Part shown: positions 37,320 through 48,889 of the stretch, in pieces
Layout of the letters: each line of letters opens with the position of its first letter
Numbering within the stretch: the stretch's first letter is position 1
Origin: Caldimonas brevitalea
GTDB taxonomy: Bacteria > Pseudomonadota > Gammaproteobacteria > Burkholderiales > Burkholderiaceae_C
Assembly (NCBI RefSeq): GCF_001017435.1
Contig: NZ_CP011371.1
Location: 4,402,001-4,466,000, forward strand
Direction: 5' to 3'
Length of the DNA: 64,000 nt
Notes under the pieces: model-generated
The model's database searches: none
The model's input: the letters and a program-made list of their open reading frames with translations, nothing else
Told to the model about the DNA's origin: nothing
Program-made: the position numbers and the translations under genes

Positions 37320-38357
37320 TCAGCGCAGCCGACTGGTGGTCTCCCGCACCATCAGGCTCAACGTCGGCATCTGCGGTTGTGCGGGGCCGCCTTCGATGAG
37401 CTGCAGCAGCGTCTGTGCCGCGAGCTTGCCGACCTCGAACATGGGTTGACGTACGGTGGTCAAGGGCGGCGTGGTGTACAGCGACGCCGGCAGGTCGTCG
37501 AACCCCACCAGCGCGAGGTCTTCGGGCACCCGCACGCCGCGACGGTACAGCGCCAGCCGGGCGCCATAGGCGGTCTGGTCGTTGGCTGCGAACACGGCGG
37601 TGAAGCTGCGCCCGCTGTCGAGCAGCCGGTTCATCGCCAGCAACCCGCCGCTCTCGCTGAAGTTGCCCGAGGTCACCAGGTGAGGATCGAAGTCCACACC
37701 GAATTCCTGCAAGGCACGCCGATACCCCGCCAGACGCTCCGCGGCATCACAGGTGCCGGGCCAGCCTTCGATGTGAGCGATCTGGCGGTGGCCGAGCTCG
37801 AGCAGATGACGTGTGGCGAGGTAGCCACCGGCCTCGTTGTCCAGCCGCAGCCCGCGCAGCGGCGAGGCCGACGTCTTGAACTGACGCCCGGTCGCGACGA
37901 TGGGCACCTGCTGCGCCAGGCGGCGCAAGGCAGGCTCGGCCAGACGCCCGCTCAGCACGATCACACCGTCGACACGGCGCGCGATCAACCGCCGGATGCG
38001 TTCGGCCTCTTCCTTGGGGTTCCAGTGCACGCTGGTGATGAGCGGCTCGTAGCCGCTGCCGTCGAGCGCCGCTTCGACACCGAGCACGGTCTCGGTGAAG
38101 AAGGGGCTGTTGACGTCCTGCGTCAACACGCCGATGGTCATCGAGCGGCCGCGCTTCAAGCTCGCGGCCAGCAGATTGGGCTTGAAGTCGAGTTGGGCGA
38201 TGGCCGCTTCGATGGCCTCGCGCTTGGCCTCGGAGACCCGGGTGACGCCGGTCAGAAAGCGCGAGACGGTGGCGACGGACACGCCGGCCGCTTCGGCCAC
38301 CTGCACCGTCGTGACCGTCGCGCCTGAACTGCGCTTGCGCTTGGGGGTGGTGTTCAT
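37320..38357 (-). CDS. LacI-family transcriptional regulator
   Basis: This 345-residue regulator has an N-terminal helix-turn-helix TTVQVAEAAGVSVATVSRFL (about 16-35) with the hinge helix after it. The sugar-binding-protein-like core runs from about residue 75 to the end. It lies just downstream of the GH3 glucosidase gene on the same strand; a TGAAAACGTTTACA operator in front of that gene fits this family. A sugar released by the GH3 enzyme is the likely inducer (inference). It converges with the P450 gene 33 bases away. Confidence 0.93.
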   Translation of the reverse strand: MNTTPKRKRSSGATVTTVQVAEAAGVSVATVSRFLTGVTRVSEAKREAIEAAIAQLDFKPNLLAASLKRGRSMTIGVLTQDVNSPFFTETVLGVEAALDGSGYEPLITSVHWNPKEEAERIRRLIARRVDGVIVLSGRLAEPALRRLAQQVPIVATGRQFKTSASPLRGLRLDNEAGGYLATRHLLELGHRQIAHIEGWPGTCDAAERLAGYRRALQEFGVDFDPHLVTSGNFSESGGLLAMNRLLDSGRSFTAVFAANDQTAYGARLALYRRGVRVPEDLALVGFDDLPASLYTTPPLTTVRQPMFEVGKLAAQTLLQLIEGGPAQPQMPTLSLMVRETTSRLR

Positions 38358-38403
38358 GTAAAGGCCGGCGAGGGCGATGCGACGCGATTGTATCGACGCC
38401 CTC

Positions 38404-38446
38404 CCGGCCCGCTGCCCACCGCTCGTGGCGGGGGGCAGCGGGCCGG
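38404..38446 (-). terminator. Strong GC hairpin between the GH3 gene and lacI-type gene
   Basis: A 13-bp perfect inverted repeat (38404-38416 with 38434-38446, CCGGCCCGCTGCC and its complement) with a 17-base loop lies just after the GH3 stop. There is no T run on either side, so it may attenuate, stabilise the mRNA end or act with Rho, rather than be a classical terminator. Confidence 0.5.
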
Positions 38447-38451
38447 CACGC

Positions 38452-41163
38452 TCAAGGCGCGGCGGCGATCGGTGCGCCGTTGCACCCCACGTTGGGCGTG
38501 CGCTTGGGCTCCCAACGGATGTTCGCGACGGCAGCTTCGAAGCGGCCAGACGTGTACATCAGGAAGGGCGTGTTGACGATGGCCAGGTCGGTGCCGGCGT
38601 CGGCGAAACACTGCAGCGACACCGCCACTTCCTTCCAGGCGTTGACCGGCTGGGCCTTGACGGCGCTGGTGACGTCGATCTCGCCCAGACAGGGCCAGCC
38701 GCAATCGACGCGCAGCTTGACCGGGTCGGTCGGCGCACTGACGACACGCAGGTCGAACACCAGCGCGCCACCGGAGTTCTGATAGGCCATCAGGTCCACC
38801 AGGTCGCCGGGGTTGGCGCTTTGCATGTAGAGCTGGCCGGGCTTGTCGTTCCAGGTCGCCTTCACCGCCGCCCATTGCCGCCCGGCCTTGTCGTCCACCG
38901 GCACGGCCTGCAGTTCGTTGGACGGCGTCGACGTCACCGCGCTGCTGGCCAGCGTCACATCGTTGCTCCAGCTCGACTCGGCGCCGATGCGCAGCTTCCA
39001 GTTGCCCTGGTTGGCTCCGCCTTCGAACACCGCCAGCGGCTCGGCCGTGGTGCCGCCGCCGTCCTGGATGCCGCAGCCGACCGTGGCACTGCTTTCGTCG
39101 TACGCGCTCTGATCGGTCTCCTCGCCGTATTGAAGGCCGTAGCCATAAGCGTAGAGCGGGTCGTAGGTGGCGTCGCCACGGTTGAGCGGCGTCTGGCAGG
39201 CCGACTTCGGCCACGAGAACGACAGCTTGCCGCTGAAGCCATGCGCGACGCTGCCGTCGGCCGCACGGAACAGCACGTCGGCGACGCCGTCGCCTTCGGT
39301 GCCGGGCAGCCACGCCGCCACGAAGGCGTCCGAGCGGTTCAGCTCCTTGTTGACGTAGAGCGGGCGGCCGGAGACCAGCAGCGTGACGATTTTCTTCACG
39401 CCCTTGGCGCGCAGGCCTTCGATCACGGCGAGGTCTTCTGGACGCAGCTTGGTGAGTTCCAGCGTCTTGCTGCGGCCGATGTCTCCGACACCTTCGGCGT
39501 ACGGTGTTTCACCGATCACGACGATCGCGGCGTCGTAGGCATCGCTGCCCTTGGCGCCGTCGGCGCTGGTGTCGAGTTCGGCATTCGGGGCGATCTTCTG
39601 GATCGCCTGCCACACGGTCGTGCCGCCGCCGAAATCGGCGTTGGCGTTGCCGGTGCCTTGCCAGCTGAGCGACCAGCCGCCGGTCTGGTTCTCGAGGCTG
39701 TTGGCGCTCTTGCCGGCCACCAGGACCTTGGCATTGCGTGCCAGCGGCAGCACCCGGCCGTTGTTCTTCAACAGCACCAACGACTTGCGCACCGCTTCAC
39801 GCGCGAGCGCCCGGTGTTCGGCGCTGCCGACCTCGCGCGAGGCCAGACGGGCGGAGGGTGTGGGCTTGTCGAACAGACCGGCGCGCAACTTGACGCGCAG
39901 GATGCGCCGCACCGCGTCGTCGATGCGCTCCTGCGCGATCTCGCCTTTGCGGACACTCGCAATCGTGTTGGTGATGAAGGCCTTCCAGTCGGCCCGGTAC
40001 GGCACCATCACCATGTCGATGCCAGCGTTGATGGCCTCGGGGCAGTCGCTGTTGCTGCAGTTGCGCGTCGCGTTGCTGTTCTCGGTGGTGACCTGGCCGA
40101 TGCCGTTCCAGTCGGACACCACGAAACCGTCGAAGCCCATCTTCTGCTTGAGGGCCTCGGTGAGCAGGTAGCGGCTGCCATGCATCTTGAAGGCCTTGGC
40201 GCCCTCGCCCTGCGACGGGTCCTGCCAGCTGTTGAAGGAGGCCATCACGGTTTGCGCGCCCGCCTCGAGCGCGGGGATGTAGCCGCGCGCATGGACGTTC
40301 AACAGGTCGCGCTCGGTGACCCGGGTGACCCCCTGGTCCTTGCCCTGGTCGGTGCCGCCGTCGCCGACGAAATGCTTGGCGGTGGCCACCACCTTCTCGT
40401 TGGCCTTCGCGTCCTGCGCCAATCGGCCCTGCAGGCCTTCGACCATCTTGCCGGCATAGGAGACGACGATTTCGGGGTCTTCCGAATAGCCTTCGTAGCT
40501 GCGGCCCCAGCGGTCGTCGCGCACGACCGCCAGCGTTGGCGCGAACACCCAGTCGATGCCGGTGCGTGCCACTTCCAGCGCCGTGGCGGCGCCGATGCGG
40601 GCGACCAAGTCGGGGTCGCGCGCGGCGCCCAGGCCGATGTTGTGCGGGAAGATGGTCGCGCCCTTGACGTTGTTGTGGCCGTGGACGGCGTCGGTGCCCC
40701 AGATGAGCGGGATGCGCCGCGGCTTGGCGGGATCCATCGACGCGGCCCACAAGGCGTCGGCCACCGCCAGCCAGTCGGTCACCGCCGCGCCCTTGTCCTG
40801 CTTCGGGAACGAACCACCGCCGTTGAGCACGGAGCCGATGTGGTACTGCCGGATCTCCTCCGGCGTCACCTCCTGGATTTCGACCTGCGTCATCTGGCCG
40901 ACTTTTTCTTCCAGCGTCATCGCCGCGACGAGTGAGTTGACGCGGCTTTCGATCGCTGCGTCGGCGGTGATGCTGCTGTTGATGCGAGGCCAGTCTTTCA
41001 GCACGGTGTCAGTCGGGGGCTCGGGTTGACCAGGTGCGGGCTGGGGGGCGGTGCCGTTGTCGTCGCCGTCGTCATCACCACCACCGCAGCCTGCGACGGC
41101 CAGACACAGCACGGCACAGCCGAGCGCTAGGCGGGTCATGCGACCCCTCGGATGCAGGAACAT
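38452..41163 (-). CDS. GH3 beta-glucosidase/exoglucanase lipoprotein
   Basis: This 903-residue exported enzyme has the lipobox VAGC (Cys26), then an Asp/Pro-rich linker to about residue 60. The GH3 N-terminal barrel contains KHFVGDGG and nucleophile Asp351 in GFVVSDWNG. The GH3 C-terminal domain follows (about 430-660), and a further C-terminal beta-rich domain (about 690-903) looks like the ExoP-type galactose-binding-like module of exo-1,3/1,4-glucanases. It should trim beta-glucans or cello-oligosaccharides outside the inner membrane. GGAGGA is well placed before ATG 41163. Two LacI-type operator-like sites lie upstream. Confidence 0.93.
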   Translation of the reverse strand: MFLHPRGRMTRLALGCAVLCLAVAGCGGGDDDGDDNGTAPQPAPGQPEPPTDTVLKDWPRINSSITADAAIESRVNSLVAAMTLEEKVGQMTQVEIQEVTPEEIRQYHIGSVLNGGGSFPKQDKGAAVTDWLAVADALWAASMDPAKPRRIPLIWGTDAVHGHNNVKGATIFPHNIGLGAARDPDLVARIGAATALEVARTGIDWVFAPTLAVVRDDRWGRSYEGYSEDPEIVVSYAGKMVEGLQGRLAQDAKANEKVVATAKHFVGDGGTDQGKDQGVTRVTERDLLNVHARGYIPALEAGAQTVMASFNSWQDPSQGEGAKAFKMHGSRYLLTEALKQKMGFDGFVVSDWNGIGQVTTENSNATRNCSNSDCPEAINAGIDMVMVPYRADWKAFITNTIASVRKGEIAQERIDDAVRRILRVKLRAGLFDKPTPSARLASREVGSAEHRALAREAVRKSLVLLKNNGRVLPLARNAKVLVAGKSANSLENQTGGWSLSWQGTGNANADFGGGTTVWQAIQKIAPNAELDTSADGAKGSDAYDAAIVVIGETPYAEGVGDIGRSKTLELTKLRPEDLAVIEGLRAKGVKKIVTLLVSGRPLYVNKELNRSDAFVAAWLPGTEGDGVADVLFRAADGSVAHGFSGKLSFSWPKSACQTPLNRGDATYDPLYAYGYGLQYGEETDQSAYDESSATVGCGIQDGGGTTAEPLAVFEGGANQGNWKLRIGAESSWSNDVTLASSAVTSTPSNELQAVPVDDKAGRQWAAVKATWNDKPGQLYMQSANPGDLVDLMAYQNSGGALVFDLRVVSAPTDPVKLRVDCGWPCLGEIDVTSAVKAQPVNAWKEVAVSLQCFADAGTDLAIVNTPFLMYTSGRFEAAVANIRWEPKRTPNVGCNGAPIAAAP

Positions 41164-41217
41164 TGTCTTCCTCCAGTCGTTGTCGAGATGTGCGGCACGC
41201 GGGCCAGCACCGGCGGA

Positions 41218-41246
41218 ACGATAGAAGGATTTGAAAACGTTTACAA
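41218..41246 (-). promoter_or_regulatory. Possible sigma70 promoter of the GH3 gene
   Basis: On the minus strand TTGTAA (41246-41241) and TATCGT (41223-41218) are spaced by 17 bases, each matching 4 of 6 consensus positions. The -35 element lies inside the LacI-type operator, as expected for repression. Confidence 0.35.
41232..41245. promoter_or_regulatory. LacI-family operator upstream of the GH3 gene
   Basis: TGAAAACGTTTACA matches the LacI/GalR-family consensus TGNAANCGNTTNCA at every fixed position. It lies 69 bases upstream of the GH3 start, next to the gene for a LacI-type regulator. Confidence 0.8.
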
Positions 41247-41307
41247 GGGTTTTTTGAATGTTTCCTTAATTTCCCCTACAGGGATGCAAACCAACGTTCA
41301 AAGAGCA

Positions 41308-41321
41308 AGAAAACGTATTCA
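41308..41321. promoter_or_regulatory. Second, weaker LacI-type site
   Basis: AGAAAACGTATTCA matches the same TGNAANCGNTTNCA pattern except for its first base and one T. Its centre is 76 bases from that of the first site, close to seven helical turns, which would allow looping. Confidence 0.4.
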
Positions 41322-41522
41322 GGACGACAAGGACGCCACGTTGGAGCTCGATTTGCCCGAGGCCAGGGCCAGGGCCAGGCAGGCGAGGCTCGGCGTCCAG
41401 CGACGCATCGAGTCCCAGGTGCTCCAGAGGAGCCGCGTTGCGGTTCGCACCGCTAGCGACACCGATGCGGTCGCGAGCGGCGATGGCGCGGCGGGTAGTT
41501 TTGCCCGGCCGCGTCTCCCCGC

Positions 41523-42488
41523 CTAGTCAGGCAAAGCCGCGGTACATGCGTAGCCAACCCAGGGGGGGCGTGCGGGACCGGTCGACGAGGCTCCGGAGCA
41601 GCGGCTCAGCAAGTCCACCAGTTGCTCCGCCATCAAGCGGTGCACGCGCGTCGTCTTGTGGGCGCTGTCCCAATGGACGAAGGTCTCGCCCACCGCCTGA
41701 CCGTCACCGTAGACATCGTTGACGCAGGCGGGGACCGCGATGCACTGCTGGCTGACCTGGGTGAAGCCATAGTTCGACGGGTTGCGGATCATGTCGGCGA
41801 TCGCGGCATAGGCGTCATAGAGCCGGATGTCGGCCGCCGTACGCTGCTTGACAGCGACGGCGGCAGCCTTGATCGCGACATTGAGGTCGACCCCATTCAG
41901 GTCGTCGTCGCTGCCGAGCGTCATGCGCGGTGTGCGGGTCGCTACCACGATGCGCCGGGCGCCGAGCGCGTAGAGGCGCTCGAGTGCGAGTTCGATGTTC
42001 GCACGCGCCGCCGCGATGCGGCGATCGAGGTCGCTACGGTTGGCACGTTGGGCACCGACCAGATCATTGGAGCCGATCCACAGCAGCGCCACCTCGTGTC
42101 CGACAAGGCGGCCCCCGGCTTGCCCGAACTCGTCCAACTGCCACGTCAGGCCGGTGCCATTGAGCCGGCTGTACTGAGGGTAAGAGGCAGACACCACGTT
42201 GTGCGTTCCTGTCGTCGCGCCCCCGACCGCATGGCTGTACAACTGCGCACCCAGCAGCTCGGCCACGTATTCGCTCACCACCGGCCCATTGGAGTCACGG
42301 CCCTGCCAGCGGGGCGGCGCGGGGTAATGCTGTTGCGTCAGCGAAAACAGCCCGCCGCTGTCGACGTTGCTGTCGCCGAAGACCACCAGGCGGCCCACCG
42401 GCCCCGCCGCTTGCGCAGCCGCCGCGCCGGCCATCAGAGAAATGGCCGCCAGGGCCTGGAACAGGCTGCTTCGTGTATCGCGCTCCAT
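41523..42488 (-). CDS. SGNH/GDSL-family secreted esterase or lipase
   Basis: This 321-residue protein has a signal peptide (hydrophobic AAISLMAGAAAAQAA). Block I is VVFGDSNVDSGG with nucleophile Ser40, then GGATTGTHN (block II Gly), LWIGSNDL (block III Asn), and HWDSAHKTTRVH with the catalytic Asp-His near the C terminus. It resembles the thermolabile-haemolysin/phospholipase group of GDSL enzymes. ATG 42488 follows AAGGAGT; the frame is open to 42542. It should act outside the cytoplasm on ester or lipid substrates. Confidence 0.9.
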   Translation of the reverse strand: MERDTRSSLFQALAAISLMAGAAAAQAAGPVGRLVVFGDSNVDSGGLFSLTQQHYPAPPRWQGRDSNGPVVSEYVAELLGAQLYSHAVGGATTGTHNVVSASYPQYSRLNGTGLTWQLDEFGQAGGRLVGHEVALLWIGSNDLVGAQRANRSDLDRRIAAARANIELALERLYALGARRIVVATRTPRMTLGSDDDLNGVDLNVAIKAAAVAVKQRTAADIRLYDAYAAIADMIRNPSNYGFTQVSQQCIAVPACVNDVYGDGQAVGETFVHWDSAHKTTRVHRLMAEQLVDLLSRCSGASSTGPARPPWVGYACTAALPD

Positions 42489-43243
42489 GGACACTCCTTC
42501 TCGCTCAGACCCGCGGCCGCCTCGACCTCGGGGCGGCCACAAGGCGCCCGCGCGCCTGGGTCATGGCTGAACAAATTCTTCTAGTTCAGAAGAAAGTCCA
42601 GGACAAGCTTGAAGCAGGGGGGCGCGCGGGGGTACCGCGCGGAGCATATGAACGACGGCCACAGCTGCACACGCTTGGCTCCAGGCGATGTGAGCAGGCG
42701 GACCGTCGCGACACGCGGGCGCGCCGTGATGCTGCGGCCACTGGCCTTCTTACGACGGAGCCTGAAGACACTCGAGCAAGGCCCGGATGACCGGAACGAG
42801 GGCGCGGTGCCGAAGCAGGGCACGCGGCCCTGGCGCGGTGACAGGGGTGATGGGCGCCACGCCGACGAGGGCCGCTGTCAAATGGCCTGCCGAGGTTCGA
42901 CCGAGACGCACGGCCCTCTACGCCCACGGTCGTCAAATAGGCCCGTGCGGCTTGATTCGCAGGTAACCGTCCTTCTGCCCTGCGCAACAACAGCCGGCAT
43001 AGTTTGCCGCAACGAATTCCCGCCCTTGAGGATTCAACGTCGCAGCGCCGGCAGTATCTCGGAAAGCCCGCGCAGCCCAATGAAATCAGAGATGCCGAGG
43101 AACGTCCTGAGGCCCCGCTGCCGCATGGCCTCCCAGCAATGCGCTTCGACGTCGCGCCGCGTTGCCGGCGGGAATGCGGCCGGGCCGCGCAGTGCGGCCG
43201 GAGATTTGGCCGCGCCCCGCGCAGCGCTTGCACGATGCACAAA
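42489..43243. other. 755-base region without a supported gene beside ssrA
   Basis: Several overlapping open frames occur on both strands, but none shows a recognisable domain, a good ribosome site or clear coding character. The 3' end of ssrA at its right border is a common integration site for mobile DNA. I saw no integrase fragment or repeated ssrA end here. The upstream sequence of the SGNH gene (AAGGAGT) lies at its left end. Confidence 0.5.
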
Positions 43244-43273
43244 GAAAAACCCCAACCGCAAGCGGTTGGGGTT
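43244..43273 (-). terminator. Rho-independent terminator of ssrA
   Basis: On the minus strand CCCCAACCGC and GCGGTTGGGG (43262-43271 with 43250-43259, loop of 2) are followed by TTTTTCTTT. It starts 5 bases after the CCA end of tmRNA. Confidence 0.93.
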
Positions 43274-43278
43274 CTATA

Positions 43279-43638
43279 TGGTGGAGCCGGCGGGAATTGA
43301 ACCCGCGTCCGCAAGCCATCCTCAGGCAGTTCTACATGCTTAGCTCACTGATTTGATTCTCACGTCGCGGTCGCGCAGGAGCACGCTACCAACGACGCCA
43401 GTCACTAGATCTCGTTCTGAACCGTGTGACCCGGCTCAGAACCAGCCGATATGAATGACCTCTCAGCCCTTGCGGGCCCGGCCTATCGGCCAACCGTTGA
43501 GAGGCTCACCGGTGTTAAGCGGCGAGAGCGAAACGTTCGTCGTTCGCAGTTACTTTGTTTCCAGTGGATTTACGAGCGAACTGGTGCTCGGCATGCCCTA
43601 CTCTGATTCCGCACCCACGTCGAAACCAGGTCGGCCCC
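43279..43638 (-). ncRNA. ssrA: Transfer-messenger RNA (tmRNA)
   Basis: This 360-base gene on the minus strand rescues stalled ribosomes. The 5' end GGGGCCGACCTGGTTTCGAC and the 3' end GGTTCAATTCCCGCCGGCTC then CACCA form the tRNA-like part, with CCA encoded at 43281-43279. The tag frame at 43547-43515 reads Ala-Asn-Asp-Glu-Arg-Phe-Ala-Leu-Ala-Ala-stop, the betaproteobacterial degradation tag, preceded by GTAACT. A strong terminator follows directly. A TACAAT hexamer lies 9 bases before the 5' end. Confidence 0.98.
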
Positions 43639-43647
43639 TTGGTCGGT

Positions 43648-43653
43648 ATTGTA
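43648..43653 (-). promoter_or_regulatory. Probable -10 element of ssrA
   Basis: TACAAT on the minus strand matches the sigma70 -10 hexamer in 5 of 6 bases and ends 9 bases before the first base of tmRNA. A -35 element at normal spacing is not clear; TTGAAG lies 20 bases away. Confidence 0.45.
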
Positions 43654-43697
43654 GTTCGGGTTGGATCGCGCCGCTTCAAGAGGGTCAACGCAAAAAT

Positions 43698-44417
43698 TCA
43701 CGCGCCCCGGTCGTCGCTGGGCAGTTCGACACCGATGAGCGGAAGAAGTTGCAGCAGATGAGCAATGACGGCGTCGGCCCGCCAGGCGGTCAGGTCGGGC
43801 GTTTCGCCCAGATAACCGTAGGCCGCCGCCACCGCCGGCATGCCGGCGGCGCGCGCCGCCTCCATGTCGCGCAAGTCGTCACCGACGTAGAGCGCCTGGC
43901 CCGGCTCGATCTGCAAGCGGCGACAGGCTTCGAGCAAGGGGGCGGGATGGGGCTTGGAGTGAGGCGTGGTATCGCCACCGATGACGACCGACGCCGTGGC
44001 GGCCAAGCCGAGACCTTCCAGCACGGGACCGGTGAAGCGCATCGCCTTGTTGGTGACGACCCCCCAGGCAATGCCGGCGTGTGTGAGCGCCTGCAGCACG
44101 GCGGCGGCACCGTCGAACAACACCGAGTCGACGTCGAGCGCCGACTCGTATTCGGCCAGGAACTCATCGCGCAGCGCTTCGTAGTCGGCCTGCGCCGGGC
44201 TGACGCCCAGGCCAACCGCCAACATGCCGCGCGCGCCGGCCGAGGCCACCGGCCGCAGCTGCTCCAGCGGCAGGGGCGGCAGGCCGCGACGCACCCGCAT
44301 CCGGTTGACGGCGCCTCCCAGGTCGGGCGCCGTGTCGGCGAGCGTCCCGTCGAGATCGAACAACACGGCGCGTGGGGCCCAGCGAGCGCCCTGGTCGGTG
44401 GTGACAAAAGACGTCAT
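43698..44417 (-). CDS. gph: Phosphoglycolate phosphatase Gph
   Basis: This 239-residue HAD phosphatase has motif [16 protein letters not shown], motif II VVTNK, the conserved Lys in [10 protein letters not shown] and motif [14 protein letters not shown]. It clears 2-phosphoglycolate from DNA repair or photorespiration-like side reactions. Its ATG overlaps the ubiG stop by 4 bases, the usual ubiG-gph arrangement in Burkholderiales. Confidence 0.93.
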   Translation of the reverse strand: MTSFVTTDQGARWAPRAVLFDLDGTLADTAPDLGGAVNRMRVRRGLPPLPLEQLRPVASAGARGMLAVGLGVSPAQADYEALRDEFLAEYESALDVDSVLFDGAAAVLQALTHAGIAWGVVTNKAMRFTGPVLEGLGLAATASVVIGGDTTPHSKPHPAPLLEACRRLQIEPGQALYVGDDLRDMEAARAAGMPAVAAAYGYLGETPDLTAWRADAVIAHLLQLLPLIGVELPSDDRGA

Positions 44418-45121
44418 GACTTGCGGCAAGCCAGCAGGTAATTCACGCTGGTGTCGTCGGACAGCCAGTAGCGTTGGGTCAGCGGGTTGTACTCCATGCC
44501 GCGGGTTGCCGCGAGGTCCAGCCCGGCGGCCCGGCACCACGACGCGAGCTCGCTGGGGCGGATGAACTTGGCATATTCGTGCGTACCCTTCGGCAGCAAC
44601 TGCAGCACGTACTCGGCACCGAGGATCGCAAACAAGAACGATTTGGCGTTGCGGTTCAAGGTCGAGAAGAACACCCAGCCGCCAGGCTTCACCAAGGTGG
44701 CCGCTGCTTGCACGATGGCGCTTGGATCGGGCACGTGCTCCAGCATCTCCATGCAGGTCACGACATCGAACGTTTCGGGCTGCTCGGCGGCCAACACCTC
44801 GGCCGCCACCTCGCGGTACTCGACGTTGTCGGTCCCCGCTTCCAGCGCGTGCAATTGCGCCACCTTCAAGGGCTTGGACGCGAGGTCGATCCCGAGCACC
44901 TGCGCGCCTTTGCGCGCCATCGAATCGCTCAAAATGCCGCCGCCGCAGCCGATGTCGACCACGCGCTTGCCCGACAGCCGGGCCTGCTTGTCGATCCATT
45001 CGAGCCGCAACGGATTGATCCGGTGCAAGGGCTTGAACTCGCTATCGGGATCCCACCACCGGTGGGCGAGGTCGCTGAACTTGGCCAGCTCTTGCGGGTC
45101 AACGTTGGTCGCTTGGGTCAT
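44414..45121 (-). CDS. ubiG: Ubiquinone biosynthesis O-methyltransferase UbiG
   Basis: UbiG carries out both O-methylation steps of ubiquinone synthesis. The 235-residue protein has [19 protein letters not shown] near the N terminus, SAM motif [13 protein letters not shown], and the post-motif [10 protein letters not shown] and [12 protein letters not shown], all typical of UbiG. ATG 45121 (MTQATNVDP) is chosen over a longer frame to 45187, which would overlap the ompA terminator. It is coupled to gph. Confidence 0.95.
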   Translation of the reverse strand: MTQATNVDPQELAKFSDLAHRWWDPDSEFKPLHRINPLRLEWIDKQARLSGKRVVDIGCGGGILSDSMARKGAQVLGIDLASKPLKVAQLHALEAGTDNVEYREVAAEVLAAEQPETFDVVTCMEMLEHVPDPSAIVQAAATLVKPGGWVFFSTLNRNAKSFLFAILGAEYVLQLLPKGTHEYAKFIRPSELASWCRAAGLDLAATRGMEYNPLTQRYWLSDDTSVNYLLACRKS

Positions 45122-45187
45122 GACGGTGAATTGTGCCCGGAAGCGGAGGGGCTGCGGTGGCATCGCCAACGCTGGCGATGCCACCAT

Positions 45188-45213
45188 AAAAAAACCCCGC
45201 CGAGGCGGGGTTT
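45188..45213 (-). terminator. Rho-independent terminator after ompA
   Basis: On the minus strand CCCCGCC-TC-GGCGGGG is followed by TTTTTTTA. It lies 17 bases past the ompA stop and separates ompA from ubiG. Confidence 0.93.
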
Positions 45214-45229
45214 CCAGAGGAGAAGCGGA

Positions 45230-45874
45230 TCAGCGGGTGCGCGTGCCAACCACCTCGATTTCGACGCGGCGGTTCTTCGCGCGTCCATCGGCGGACTTGT
45301 TGTCGGCGACGGGCTGCTTTTCGCCCTTGCCTTCGGTGTACACGCGGTTCTTCTCGATGCCCTTGCTGGTCAGGTAGGCCTTGACGGCTTCCGAACGGCG
45401 CACGGACAGCTTCTGGTTGTAGGCGTCTCCGCCAACGGCATCGGTGTGGCCGACGGCGATGACGACTTCAAGGTTGATGTCGCTCATCTTGCTGACCAGG
45501 TCGTCGAGCTTGGCGCGGCCTTCGGGCTTCAGCACAGCCTTGTTGAAATCGAAGAACGCGTCGGCCGCGAAGGTCACCTTCTCGCTGGTCGGTGCAGCGG
45601 GAGCGACAGGAGCGGGAGCGGGGGCGGGGGCCGGTGCCGGAGCGGCCACCGGGGCAGGAGCAGGAGCAGGAGCTTCGGCGGGCTTCAGGGCGCCGTCGCA
45701 ACGTTGATCGGCCGTCGCGGGCGTCCAAGTGGCATCGCGCCAGCACAGTTCACTAGTGCCGTTCTTCCACACGTTGCCGTCCACATTGCGCCAGTTGTCG
45801 ACAGACTGAGCGAGCGCGCCAGAAGCCAGTGCGGCCGAGGCAAACAGCATCGCCACTTTGTTGAGTTTGTTCAT
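45230..45874 (-). CDS. ompA: OmpA-family outer membrane protein
   Basis: This 214-residue protein has a signal peptide (MNKLNKVAMLFASAALASGALA). A short region with WRNVDGNVWKNG and two Cys (CWRDATW, QRCDG) that probably form a disulfide comes next, then an Ala-Pro repeat linker of about 30 residues. A C-terminal OmpA domain (about 100-210), with FFDFNKAVL, VGHTDAVGGDAYN and LSVRRSEAV, binds peptidoglycan. There is no eight-strand barrel; this compact form is the abundant OmpA of Burkholderiales. GAGAGGAG precedes the ATG. It has its own terminator and a divergent gene, gyrA. Confidence 0.92.
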   Translation of the reverse strand: MNKLNKVAMLFASAALASGALAQSVDNWRNVDGNVWKNGTSELCWRDATWTPATADQRCDGALKPAEAPAPAPAPVAAPAPAPAPAPAPVAPAAPTSEKVTFAADAFFDFNKAVLKPEGRAKLDDLVSKMSDINLEVVIAVGHTDAVGGDAYNQKLSVRRSEAVKAYLTSKGIEKNRVYTEGKGEKQPVADNKSADGRAKNRRVEIEVVGTRTR

Positions 45875-45982
45875 GTTTCTCCTCTCAAGAAAAGCCGCAG
45901 AGTGACTGCGTAATCGTCCATTAAAAGATCGGACGGCTTAAGGAAACACGCGGTTACGCGCGGGTCTCGCTACCGACAAATC

Positions 45983-46010
45983 ATTGTGCCATAGCACGTC
46001 ACATGGACAA
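45983..46010 (-). promoter_or_regulatory. Possible ompA promoter
   Basis: On the minus strand TTGTCC (46010-46005) and CACAAT (45988-45983) are separated by 16 bases, each 4 of 6 to consensus. The short inverted repeat GACAA-GTTT-TTGTC partly overlaps the -35 element. The remaining ompA/gyrA gap shows no gene. Confidence 0.35.
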
Positions 46011-46154
46011 GTTTTTGTCTATAGGGTGCGGTACTCCACACCCCCCTGTTGCGCCACGGCCACAACGCCCCCCATTTAGAATCGGGGGCTCTTGGCTTTT
46101 TGCGCCGAGACCCACCGGCTTCCGGCTGCTCGCAGCATCGATTTCAGGCATCGC

Positions 46155-48803
<2,649 letters not shown>

Positions 48804-48889
48804 ACAACACGAAGGGCCTGCCGGCCCTGCCGCGACCTCAGGCCCAGGCCGATGTCGCGTTTCCTAATCAACATCTCCAGGAGCCCATT

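Larger units (their letters stand above)
41164..41522. other. 359-base control region upstream of the GH3 gene
   Basis: The region between the GH3 start and the end of the SGNH gene holds the GH3 promoter and two LacI-type sites, and is more AT-rich at 41221-41320 than its surroundings. The remainder includes a short GGCCAG/GGCCAGG repeat near 41360. A small open frame crossing it has no family features. Confidence 0.6.

Noticed and set aside
38377..40935. Open frame of 852 codons opposite the GH3 gene
   Set aside because: The antisense product has no recognisable domain, whereas the minus strand encodes a complete GH3 enzyme.
41152..41526. Small plus-strand open frame of 124 codons before the SGNH gene
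   Set aside because: It covers the LacI operators and GH3 promoter, and no domain or ribosome site is seen.
42586..43343. Two overlapping open frames of about 240 codons on opposite strands beside ssrA
   Set aside because: Both run into the ssrA region, lack a ribosome site and show no known family; neither can be supported as a gene.
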